Positions 1-7,564 of a DNA stretch of 7,599 nucleotides are shown here, one piece after another; within the stretch, counting starts at the first letter, position 1, and every line of letters begins with the position of its first letter. Under the pieces are notes generated by a model. The model had not been told where the DNA came from. It ran no database searches and saw only the letters and a list, made by a program, of their open reading frames with translations. A program made the position numbers and the translations under genes. Source of the stretch: Bacteroides sp. (lineage in GTDB: Bacteria > Bacteroidota > Bacteroidia > Bacteroidales > Bacteroidaceae); the NCBI GenBank assembly GCA_021204375.1, contig JAJPZL010000277.1, forward strand, positions 1-7,599, given 5' to 3'.

Positions 1-790
1 ATCTATACCGGTACGGCACCTGCAAAACGGAACCTGGTATATTTATTCGGATTATCAACCCGGAATGGTGATGAGGGGCGACGGTGACGCTTATCAGGTA
101 TCTGTATATGGTACGGTTCCTAAAAACCTTCACGTCACGGCCTATAGCCCGGATAAAGATTTATTAGCAAGCTATGATGACCTGATCTATAATACGGGTG
201 GATGATAATACCGGAAGGAAGTCCTGAAATACAAAAACTCAATATTATGGGGAATACCTCTTTTCCGATGGCACCCAGGCAGGTGCAATTTGTATATAGT
301 ACGGATGGAGGATCAACCTGGGTCCCCTTTATGGAAGGTCCACAGGGCAAAGGAAATTTATAGTTACTGGATAGGGACGGCTTTGAAAATGGCCGCACCG
401 GACGCATGGTCGCTCTATACAATGTGCCTGATGGTTACAACTGGGCAGAGGCAATGGGTATCGATCTCTCTTTATAATGACGCATATTTCTACAGTATCT
501 GGCAACCGAGAGTCCAACTTATGGAGGAGGTAATTCTGTGACATATTACTGGAGAAGTAACCACGGATACCAACCCCTCCACCCGACAGGTTGTACTACT
601 TATTATGAAGAGGGCTATCCCGAATACTCCGCAGGTATCTGGAGGTTACCTATCCGGTATGAATTGGAGGAAATGAGTAATTATCTCTTTATATAGGCGA
701 CCTATCTCTAAAGGGCATTATTATTGGTCAAGTGCCGAAGATAACTCCTCCTTAAATACAGCTTTGTCTTTTTTGTATCTGGGCCTGGCG
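1..790 (+). pseudogene. Decayed 3' part of a surface-type protein with a C-terminal Fib_succ_major/DUF1566-like domain
   Basis: Joining the frames gives a protein-like reading that enters from beyond the window's left edge. Frame 2 is open from base 2 to a TGA at 203-205. Frame 1 continues from ~199 (reads WMIIPEGSPEIQ), meets TAG at 361-363, then resumes through NVPDGYNWAEAMG to TAA-TGA at 475-480. It is open again at 481-693, covering GGGNSVTYYWRS and WRLPIRYELEEM, until TAG at 694-696. Frame 2 then supplies KGHYYWSSAEDNSS from 713. The order NWAEAMG, then WRLPxRxELE, then YYWSSAE is the signature of Fib_succ_major/DUF1566-type C-terminal domains, a C-type-lectin-like fold common in Bacteroidetes surface proteins. 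The upstream part (VYSTDGGSTWVPF) matches no family I can name. At least two frameshifts plus stops make it non-functional as read. The segment at ~473-510 is also protein-like in frame 2 (YNDAYFYSIW), so the exact lesions there are unsure. The 3' end abuts or is cut off by the convergent GH95 gene. Confidence 0.72.
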
Positions 791-793
791 GCG

Positions 794-3256
794 CTACTCA
801 AACAGCAGGGTCGCTTTTTCTCCATTTTTCAGAGCGATCTCTATATATTCCTCCCTGTAATCCTGTGCATCTTTCTTCATCCGCACAGTGATCTTATTGC
901 ACCTGGTAGGTCTCTTTATACGGAAGGTCTGGTCAAAAGTGGCTGTAACGGACGCTTTACGGGCTCTGCCTTCGCTCCATTGCAGGTTTACAACACCTCC
1001 GCCTCTAACTTTAAACCCTTCCAGGGTACCCTGGTCCCACAGGTCGGGCAGGGCAGGCAAAAAGTAGATAAACCCTTCGTGGCTTTGCAGCAGCATCTCT
1101 GAGATACCGGCCGTACCTCCGAAGTTCCCGTCGATCTGGAAAGGGGGATGGGCGCAAAAGAGATTCGGATAGGTTCCTCCTCCCTGGTAGTTCCGGTCGT
1201 GGGCTTCAAAAGTGGGGGTCAGGAGACTTTTGAAAAGTTTGTAGGCCCGGTTGCCATCACCCAGGCGGGCCCAGAAGTTGATCTTCCAGGCACGGCTCCA
1301 GCCTGTTCCTTCATCTCCCCGGCGGTTCAGCGTCACTCTGCACGCTTCTGCCAGTTCAGGGGTCCGAGTGGGAGTGATCAGGTTGCCGGGGTATAGGCCA
1401 TACAGGTGGGAAATATGGCGGTGGTGTATATCTACCTCTTTATAATCTTCCAGCCACTCTATCAGATACCCCTCCTTGCTGATCTGGTGCGGGGGTAACC
1501 GGTCGTACGCTATGGCTAGTTCCCTGCCGAATGCTTCGTCGGTTCCCAGTATATGACCGGCCTCTATGACATGGGTAAATAGTTCTTTGAGAAGCTGGAT
1601 ATCCATAGTGGGGCCCATACAGACACTGACCGGGGTGGGATCGTTCCCTACATAAAAGGAGTTTTCCGGCGAGGAGGAGGGAGCGGTGACCAGCCAGCCG
1701 TGGGCCGGCTCTTCGATCAGGGTAGAGAGGAAGAAGTCGGCGGCTCCTTTCAGGACCGGATAGATCTCTTTCAGGTAATCTATGTCTCCGGTATAGAGGT
1801 AATGCTCCCACAGGTGGGCACACAGCCAGGCACCTCCGGTATTGGTGGCTCCCCAGGAGGAGTGATCACCCGGTGCCGTAAAATTCCAGGTATTAGTCAT
1901 CATGTGGGCTACCCAGCCCTGTGCATCTTCCCCATAGAAAACTTTGGCTGTTAATTCTCCGCTTTGTACAAGTCCTTTTGTCAATTCGATCAGGGGAGTA
2001 TGAAGCTCGGAAAGATTACCCGGTTCTACCGGCCAGTGGTTCATCTGCACATTGATGTTCAGGTGGTAATCTTCGTTCCAGGGGGTACGGCACCCATTGG
2101 CCCAGAGTCCTTGTAGATTGGGGGGAAGCGAGTGGGGACGGGTACTACTGATAAGCAGGTACCTGCCGAAGTTGTAGTAGAGGGTGGCTAAGGCAGGATC
2201 GTCGTCGTCCCGGAAACTGAGGATACGCTGATCGGTGGTTCTATCGGGTAACTGAGGTTTGGGAGAGCGGGAAGAGCCGATAGAGAGGCGTACCCGGTTG
2301 TAAAACTCCTGGTAGCTCTTTATATGATCGCTGAGCAGGTCGAAGTAGTTCGCTTTGCGGGCGGTCTTTAATAACCTTTCTGCATCTTCCTGGTAGTTAT
2401 CATTCATATAATTAGTCATGGCAGTGAGGTAGATAATGGCCTCGTTAGCCTCTTTGACCTGAATGTGATCTTCGTTGATGGTCACTGTACCTCCGTCGGT
2501 GATGATCTGCATTTTAGTATAATATTTCATTCCCTCCTGCTCCGAGATCCCGCTGTCAAGGGTACCTTCTATCACTAAAGAGTTCTCCATGCTATAGACA
2601 TGGGCCTGTTCCGGGCGTTGCAGTATGGCAGAAAAAGAGATGGCCTGCTGTGGCTCTTTCTGCTCCGTCCCGATCCGTATGATCATCACATTCCCGGTGC
2701 GGGATACAAAATAGTCCCGTATATAATCCACGTCGCCCTGCGTAAAAAGGGTGGAGGCTGTAGCCCGGGAGAGGTCCAGCGTACGGCGGTAGTTCTGTAC
2801 GGCCTCTACCTCCTGGTCGTTCTCCGGAAATACATAGTCCAGGATCAGGTTGCCCAGGGTCTGGAAGCTCCCGTAGGGATCACTGTCGGCGAGATGGAAC
2901 GGTACAAAGGTTTTGTACATCCATTCCTGCGCCTCTTTGTTCTTTCCTGCTGCTAACAGTTGCCGGATGCGGGGCAGGGAGCGGGCAGCTTCGGGGGTTG
3001 CTGTAATCAAATTCGGATCCGCTCCAGAGAGAGATCTCATTCAGGGTGATGGTCTCACACGCTATCCCTCCGTCCGGTATCATACCCAGTCTGCCGTTCC
3101 CTAAGGGGATGGTCTCCTCCCAGGTGAGGGCAGGAGCGGTAAAGAACAGCTCCTGTCCGGCACGCATATCCTGCGACGTTTGGGGAGCGTCACAGCCTGT
3201 CAGGTGGAACAGGAGCAGGCACAAGGGGAGGATAACGGTGATGGAGGTTTTTTCAT
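794..3256 (-). pseudogene. GH95 family glycosidase (alpha-L-fucosidase type), frameshifted near the 5' end
   Basis: GH95 enzymes are inverting exo-glycosidases, mostly 1,2-alpha-L-fucosidases and some alpha-L-galactosidases, acting on host or plant glycans in Bacteroidales. The longest intact frame, 794-3040 (748 codons), covers most of the N-terminal beta-sandwich, the linker, the (alpha/alpha)6 catalytic barrel and the C-terminal beta domain. The family's catalytic positions are visible: the Asn pair in HLNINVQMNHWP (N328, N330), the general acid Glu in PSSSPENSF (E459), and the Asp in FQIDGNFGGTAGI (D637). The HRHISHLYGLYPG motif lies at 540-552. The true N-terminus lies in another frame at 2993-3256: a lipoprotein signal peptide, then ALTWEETIPLGNGRLG and TLNEISLWSG, which is classic GH95. 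Dropping one base from the G5 run at 2993-2997 (C5 on the coding strand) restores SNPEAARSLPRIRQLL, and the composite would be about 820 residues, normal for the family. A second indel affects the start. As it stands, no full enzyme can be made. It lies immediately downstream of dgkA and probably shares its transcript. Confidence 0.88.
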
Positions 3257-3617
3257 GTGATACATGGAGTGAGTTTGGGTATAAAATAATAAGTCCTACG
3301 ACCGCTGCGGCTATGGCCGTGACCAGTACGGCTCCTGCTGCTATATCTTTTTCCTTACCGGCCAGGGGATAATACCCGGGAGAGACCAGGTCGACCAGTT
3401 TTTCAATGGCTGTATTGAAACCTTCGGCGGCCAGGACCGATCCGATGCAGAGAACGACCAGGCACCAGTCGGAAGCAGAGAGGTCGCATACAAAGCCACA
3501 GATAACCACCAGGATAGCAGCGGCTGTATGGATCCGTGTATTGGTCTCTTTCAGTATAAGTCCGCAGAGGCCTTTCCAGGCATAGCCGAAACATTTTATC
3601 CGTTTTTTAATCCCCAT
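2880..3617 (-). CDS. dgkA: DgkA-type diacylglycerol/undecaprenol kinase, reading on into the GH95 N-terminus
   Basis: DgkA-family proteins are small inner-membrane kinases with three transmembrane helices. They phosphorylate diacylglycerol or, in the Gram-positive-type branch this resembles, undecaprenol, recycling lipid carriers for envelope synthesis. The kinase is residues 1 to ~116 (about 3270-3617). Visible family motifs are KETNTRIH (E24, R28), the signature AAEGFNTAIEKLVDL (E65, N68, E72, D76) and EKDIAAGAVLV (K90, D91). Hydrophobic helices lie at about 31-44, 51-64 and 93-113. The ORF is 245 residues where the family is usually ~110-130. Residues ~124-208 are the GH95 signal peptide and N-terminus, and 209-245 is out-of-frame nonsense after the second GH95 indel. 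The extension is best explained by a one-base loss at the A run at 3248-3253, not by a designed fusion. The ATG at 3615-3617 lies 33 bases after the rsh stop codon, so the two are probably cotranscribed. The kinase part itself looks intact. The native C-terminus is uncertain. Confidence 0.85.
   Translation of the reverse strand: MGIKKRIKCFGYAWKGLCGLILKETNTRIHTAAAILVVICGFVCDLSASDWCLVVLCIGSVLAAEGFNTAIEKLVDLVSPGYYPLAGKEKDIAAGAVLVTAIAAAVVGLIILYPNSLHVSHEKTSITVILPLCLLLFHLTGCDAPQTSQDMRAGQELFFTAPALTWEETIPLGNGRLGMIPDGGIACETITLNEISLWSGSEFDYSNPRSCPLPAPHPATVSSRKEQRGAGMDVQNLCTVPSRRQ
3192..3256 (-). other. Lipoprotein (SPII) signal peptide of the GH95 gene, out of frame with its own ATG
   Basis: The reading TSITVILPLCLLLFHLTGC is a textbook lipoprotein signal: a hydrophobic core followed by the lipobox LTGC, with the Cys codon at 3192-3194. 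The natural start would be the ATG at 3254-3256, giving MKKTSITV. However, the coding-strand A run after this ATG (T6 at 3248-3253 on the + strand) has six bases where seven are needed. Read as it stands, the ATG gives MKKPPSPLSS and soon stops, while the signal peptide is in frame with dgkA. Seen: the motif and the frame conflict. Inferred: one A has been lost. It implies that the intact enzyme was an outer-membrane-anchored lipoprotein. No strong acidic surface-export signal follows the Cys (it reads CDAPQTSQD). Confidence 0.75.
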
Positions 3618-3650
3618 TCTTTGGTTCTGTAGAGGTTATATAGTAATAAC

Positions 3651-5861
3651 TTAATTCCGGCTTACTTGTTTAACGCCTTTGATGGTTTTGAGCTTTTTGA
3701 TCAGGTTCTCCAGTTTCGAATTATCCCCGATCATAATGGTCAGGGTACCGGAAAAGAGCCCGTCGTTCGAGTCAATGGATATGGAGCGTAAGCTGATGTC
3801 GTTCTCTTTGGAGATAAGAGAAGTGATGTTGGTCACGATCCCTATATCGTCGTGCCCGATCACCCGCAATGTGGTGGCATACCGTGAGCCTACCGATTTG
3901 CCCGACCAGCGTGCCTTGACAATGCGGTACGGGAACCTCTCCTTCATCTGCAGGGCATTGCTACAGTTCTGGCGGTGTACCTTGATACCGCCGTTCACCG
4001 TTACAAAACCAAAAACATCGTCTCCGTAGATGGGGTTACAGCACCGGGCCAGTTTAAAGTCGATCCCTTTGAGATTCTGGTCAATAATGAGTACATCTTC
4101 TTTGGCTGAAGCCTCTTCTTCGCCCATCTGCAGGTTGTATCCTTCGGCACTGCGGTAGGTGATCTCTTCGTTACCTTCGTTCCTGCAGAGCTCGGCATAC
4201 TTTTCGATCACCGTGTTTATATCTAAAGTCTCGTCTGCTATCCGCAGGTAGAACTCTGTCACGGTTTTGTAACCCAGCTTTTTGATCAGGCGCATCATCA
4301 CCGCTTCATCGTAGTCGAGCTTCCGGTTCCTGAACTTACGGTCAAGGGTCTCTCTGGCAAACTCTGTCTGTTTACCGGTTATCTCTTTGAGTGCCTGGCG
4401 TATTTTATTCCGGGCCCGGGAGGTCTTTACGATCTTGAGCCAGTCGAGCTTCGGGGTCTGGGTATTGGAGGTAAGTATCTCTACCTGGTCGCCGCTGTTC
4501 AGCACCTGTTTGAGTTGTACGTTCCTGCCGTTTACTTTGGCGCCTATGCAGTGAGATCCCACTTTGGTATGGATATGGAAGGCAAAGTCGAGTACGGTAG
4601 CTCCTTTGGCGAGCTTGAACAGATCGCCTTTGGGAGTAAATACAAAGACTTCGTCTTCATACAGGTCCATTTTAAACTGGTCCATCATATTCATGGAATC
4701 CGTGTCGGAGTTCTCCAGTGCTTCCCGGACAGAGATAAGCCATTCGTCCAGTCCGCTCTCGCCTTTGATCCCCTTGTATTTCCAGTGGGCGGCCAATCCT
4801 CTTTCGGCAATATCATCCATCCGCTGGGTACGTATCTGTATCTCCACCCATTTGGCTTCAGGACCAATTACGGTAATATGGAGCGATTCGTATCCGTTAC
4901 TCTTGGGAATGGATAGCCAGTCGCGCAGACGTTTCGGGTTGGGCTGGTACATATCTGTAATAATGGAGTAGGCCTGCCAGCAATCCTGTTTCTCCTTCTT
5001 TATCCCGGAATCTAAGATAATACGGATCGCAAAGAGGTCGTAGATCCCCTCGAACGGGGTCTTCTGCTTTTGCATCTTGTTCCAGATGGAGTAGATGGTT
5101 TTGGTACGTCCATTTATATCAAAGGTCAACCCTGCCTCTTTCAGTTTCTTTTCGATCGGAGTAATGAACGAGGCTATGTAACGGTCGCGGGAGGCTTTCG
5201 TCTCATTCAGTTTCTCTTTGATATCGTAGTAAACCGCTCTCTGTGTATATTTAAGTGAGAGATCTTCCAGCTCCGACTTCAATTTGTAGAGCCCCAGTTT
5301 GTGTGCCAGTGGTGCATAGAGGTATTTAGCCTCCTTGGCCACTTTTTCCCGTTCTTCTTCATTCTCCGCATCTTTGATCTGCCGCATTACATTGACCCGG
5401 TCGGCAATTTTGATCAGGATCACGCGCATATCCTCGGCAAAGGAGATGAGCAGGTTGCGGAAGTTCTCTGATTCTACCACCTCGTTCCTAGCGTTCAGTT
5501 CGTTGGTCCTGACCAGTCCTTTGATAATGGTGGTCACCTCTTCTCCGAACTTTTCCCGTACCTGTTCCAACGTAAAGAGGTTGATCTTTACTACTTCGTG
5601 TAGCATGATCCCTATCAGGCAGGATCCCTTCATCCCGATCTCTTCGGATACGATACAGGCTGTCTGCATATCTTTGAGAACCGGATTCATATCAAATATA
5701 TTCCGGGATAGTTTATTTGAACAGACGGCATCCGTCAGGATGCGCTTAATCTTTACAGCTTCTTCCCGTTTAACGGAGTCGCCCGCAGAGAGGATTAGTT
5801 TTTTGTAAAGTGTTTGTAGTAACTTCTTCTCTTTGTCCCTGAAAAAAACAATCTCTTCCAT
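3651..5861 (-). CDS. relA: RelA/SpoT-family (p)ppGpp synthetase with a degenerate hydrolase domain
   Basis: Long RSH proteins make the stringent-response alarmone (p)ppGpp from ATP and GTP/GDP; bifunctional members also hydrolyse it. At 736 residues it has the full architecture. An HD-like hydrolase domain spans ~40-190. The synthetase domain spans ~240-365, with GRTKTIYSIWNKM (251-263), D275 in IYDLFAIR, RLRD (311-314), SNGYESLH and E340 in EIQIRT. TGS spans ~404-464, followed by a helical region, a conserved-Cys/zinc-finger-like domain (C607, C608, H629, C633) and an ACT domain at ~662-735. In the hydrolase domain the HDxxED motif reads H88-E-V-V-K-I, and the downstream DRxxN reads D154-R-V-N-V158. 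Most metal- and substrate-binding residues are therefore lost and hydrolysis is unlikely. RLRD is closest to the RxKD form of bifunctional enzymes, not the ExDD of E. coli RelA. It is first gene of the rsh-dgkA unit. The ATG at 5859-5861 is the only plausible start. The symbol relA is used for synthetase-only function and is an inference. Confidence 0.93.
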   Translation of the reverse strand: MEEIVFFRDKEKKLLQTLYKKLILSAGDSVKREEAVKIKRILTDAVCSNKLSRNIFDMNPVLKDMQTACIVSEEIGMKGSCLIGIMLHEVVKINLFTLEQVREKFGEEVTTIIKGLVRTNELNARNEVVESENFRNLLISFAEDMRVILIKIADRVNVMRQIKDAENEEEREKVAKEAKYLYAPLAHKLGLYKLKSELEDLSLKYTQRAVYYDIKEKLNETKASRDRYIASFITPIEKKLKEAGLTFDINGRTKTIYSIWNKMQKQKTPFEGIYDLFAIRIILDSGIKKEKQDCWQAYSIITDMYQPNPKRLRDWLSIPKSNGYESLHITVIGPEAKWVEIQIRTQRMDDIAERGLAAHWKYKGIKGESGLDEWLISVREALENSDTDSMNMMDQFKMDLYEDEVFVFTPKGDLFKLAKGATVLDFAFHIHTKVGSHCIGAKVNGRNVQLKQVLNSGDQVEILTSNTQTPKLDWLKIVKTSRARNKIRQALKEITGKQTEFARETLDRKFRNRKLDYDEAVMMRLIKKLGYKTVTEFYLRIADETLDINTVIEKYAELCRNEGNEEITYRSAEGYNLQMGEEEASAKEDVLIIDQNLKGIDFKLARCCNPIYGDDVFGFVTVNGGIKVHRQNCSNALQMKERFPYRIVKARWSGKSVGSRYATTLRVIGHDDIGIVTNITSLISKENDISLRSISIDSNDGLFSGTLTIMIGDNSKLENLIKKLKTIKGVKQVSRN

Positions 5862-5967
5862 AGCTAATGAATTTTCGTGTCGTAAAAATAGCTTTTTTTG
5901 TTCATTAAATTAGTAACGGTAAAGAAGTTTTTGTATATTTGGTCACCATTTAAAAGTTATAAATACC
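5862..5967. promoter_or_regulatory. Divergent intergenic region between rsh and the DUF4301 gene
   Basis: This 106-bp A/T-rich gap must hold the start signals for both divergent genes. The + strand has the TAnnTTTG element described separately. For rsh on the - strand, the nearest -7-like element is TATTTTTA (5883-5890 reversed), one mismatch from consensus, but I see no -33 TTTG at the right distance, so the rsh promoter is not convincingly located. No clear operator palindrome or riboswitch-like structure is visible. Confidence 0.45.
5910..5941 (+). promoter_or_regulatory. Candidate Bacteroides-type promoter for the DUF4301 gene
   Basis: TATATTTG at 5934-5941 matches the Bacteroidetes -7 consensus TAnnTTTG exactly. 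A TTAG at 5910-5913, one mismatch from the -33 TTTG, sits 20 bases upstream, a normal spacing. Transcription would start at about 5946-5949, leaving a leader of roughly 20 bases before the ATG at 5968. No Shine-Dalgarno sequence is seen, which is normal for Bacteroidota. The whole rsh/DUF4301 gap is only 106 bp and A/T-rich, so the element is well placed, but the match rests on few bases. Confidence 0.5.
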
Positions 5968-7485
5968 ATGATAACACCGCAAGATCAAGATCTACTCGAC
6001 CTGAAAGGTATTACACAGGCTCAGATTGAAGAGCAGCTTCATTGTTTCGAAACAGGTTTTTCCTATTTAAAGCTGGAAGCGGCCGCATCGGTCGAAAAAG
6101 GTATTCTTTCTCCTGATGAGGAGGAGCAGAAAGAGTTTCTGGAGGCCTGGCAGCACTATATCCGCCAGGATAGAACGATCGTTAAGTTTGTTCCAGCTTC
6201 GGGTGCGGCGAGTCGTATGTTCAAAAACCTGTTTGAATTCTTAGATGCAGACTATAACGAGCCACAGACGGGGTTTGAGAAAGAGTTTTTCGGCCGTATA
6301 ACCGATTTTGCCTTTTACGGCGATCTCAACGAAGCATGCCTGCGTAACAACGGGAAGGATATTCCCGCACTGATCGGTGAAGGCAGTTACAAAACAGTGG
6401 TAGAGAACCTGCTGGCAGAAGCCGGTCTCAATTATGGGGCACTCCCCAAAGGGTTGCTGAAATTCCATAAGTATCCGGACGGAGAGCGTACTCCGGTGGA
6501 GGAGCACCTGGTAGAAGGGGCACTCTATGCGGCCGGAAAAGCGGGAAAAGCCAATATCCACTTTACCGTCTCTACAGAGCATAAAGCCCTCTTCCAGGCA
6601 CTTATCAATGAGAAGATAGCTAAGTATTCGGAGAAGTACAATATTGATTATAACATCAGTTTCTCGGAGCAGAAACCCAGTACCGATACCATTGCTGTGG
6701 ATATGGAGAACAAGCCTTTCCGGGATAACGGTAAACTGCTGTTCAGACCGGGCGGACACGGGGCACTGATCGAGAACCTGAACGACCTGGATGCCGATGT
6801 GATCTTTATCAAGAATATTGATAATGTAGTGCCGGACCGCCTGAAAGGGGATACCGTACTCTATAAAAAACTGATCGCCGGTGTACTGGTGGCTCTACAA
6901 AAGCAGGCTTTTGAGTACCTGGAGCTTCTGGATGGTGGCACCTATACCGATGAGCAGATCATGGAAGTACTTCAATTCGTACAGAAAAAACTATTCTGTA
7001 AAAATCCGGAGACAAAGGATCTGGAAGATGTAGAACTGGTCCTGTACCTGAAAAAGAAACTGAACCGTCCTATCCGTGTGTGTGGTATGGTGAAAAATGT
7101 GGGCGAACCGGGTGGAGGTCCCTTCCTGGCTTACAATTCCGACGGAACCATCTCTTTGCAGATCTTAGAGAGTTCACAGATCGATATGAGCGATCCGCAG
7201 AAGAGAGAGATGTTTGAAAAGGGTACCCATTTTAACCCGGTAGACCTGGTCTGTGCCGTGCGGAATTACAAAGGACATAAATTTGACCTGGTGAATTTTG
7301 TGGATAAGGCAGCCGGGTTTATCTCTTATAAATCCAAAAGCGGTAAAGAGCTGAAAGCCCTGGAACTGCCCGGACTCTGGAACGGTGCGATGAGCGACTG
7401 GAATACTGTTTTCGTGGAAGTTCCCCTCTCTACCTTCAATCCGGTGAAAACAGTGAATGACCTTTTACGGCCGGAACACCAGTAA
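5968..7485 (+). CDS. DUF4301 family protein, possibly a GT-A-fold nucleotidyltransferase
   Basis: This is an intact 505-residue protein, the usual length for DUF4301, an uncharacterised Bacteroidota family. No signal peptide or membrane segment is visible, so it should be cytoplasmic. Striking motifs are KFVPASGAASRMFK (73-86), PDGERTPVEEHL (170-181), FSEQKPSTDTIAVD (232-245), GKLLFRPGGHGALIENL (255-271), DVIFIKNIDNVVPD (277-290) and VCGMVKNVGEPGGGPF (371-386). Their order parallels UDP-sugar pyrophosphorylases such as UDP-GlcNAc pyrophosphorylase: a glycine-rich nucleotide loop near the N-terminus, an F-EQ segment, a PxGxGG/PGGHGG loop, a VDN-type Asp motif and a late G-V-E-type segment. I infer a nucleotidyltransferase-like fold; the substrate and activity are unknown. 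The first loop (ASGAASR) differs from canonical GGxGTRLG, so classical catalysis is not assured. The ATG at 5968-5970 follows a plausible -7 element by 26 bases. It is divergent from rsh, and no operon partner is visible downstream. Confidence 0.88.
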   Translation: MITPQDQDLLDLKGITQAQIEEQLHCFETGFSYLKLEAAASVEKGILSPDEEEQKEFLEAWQHYIRQDRTIVKFVPASGAASRMFKNLFEFLDADYNEPQTGFEKEFFGRITDFAFYGDLNEACLRNNGKDIPALIGEGSYKTVVENLLAEAGLNYGALPKGLLKFHKYPDGERTPVEEHLVEGALYAAGKAGKANIHFTVSTEHKALFQALINEKIAKYSEKYNIDYNISFSEQKPSTDTIAVDMENKPFRDNGKLLFRPGGHGALIENLNDLDADVIFIKNIDNVVPDRLKGDTVLYKKLIAGVLVALQKQAFEYLELLDGGTYTDEQIMEVLQFVQKKLFCKNPETKDLEDVELVLYLKKKLNRPIRVCGMVKNVGEPGGGPFLAYNSDGTISLQILESSQIDMSDPQKREMFEKGTHFNPVDLVCAVRNYKGHKFDLVNFVDKAAGFISYKSKSGKELKALELPGLWNGAMSDWNTVFVEVPLSTFNPVKTVNDLLRPEHQ

Positions 7486-7564
7486 AAGGATAAAGACTGA
7501 CTATCATACAATCGGGGTTAGGCTGACTGATGGTACCGGATCAGGTAAAAGTGTGAATACTTCC

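Noticed and set aside
764..1102. Open + strand frame across the GH95 3' end
   Set aside because: Its first ~10 codons belong to the pseudogene remnant; the rest is the antisense of a GH95 region with clear family motifs and has no protein-like features of its own.
3244..3260. Programmed frameshifting or slippage at the A6 run
   Set aside because: The run is short, the codon phase (GAA AAA ACC) does not fit the standard X XXY YYZ slippery heptamer, and no stimulatory structure was seen. A simple indel is more likely.
4515..4971. Overlapping open frames on the + strand within rsh
   Set aside because: Antisense to the RSH synthetase-TGS region, which has unmistakable motifs; treated as shadows.
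6241..6759. 172-codon open frame on the - strand
   Set aside because: Fully antisense to the conserved motifs of the intact DUF4301 gene; no start context or family resemblance.
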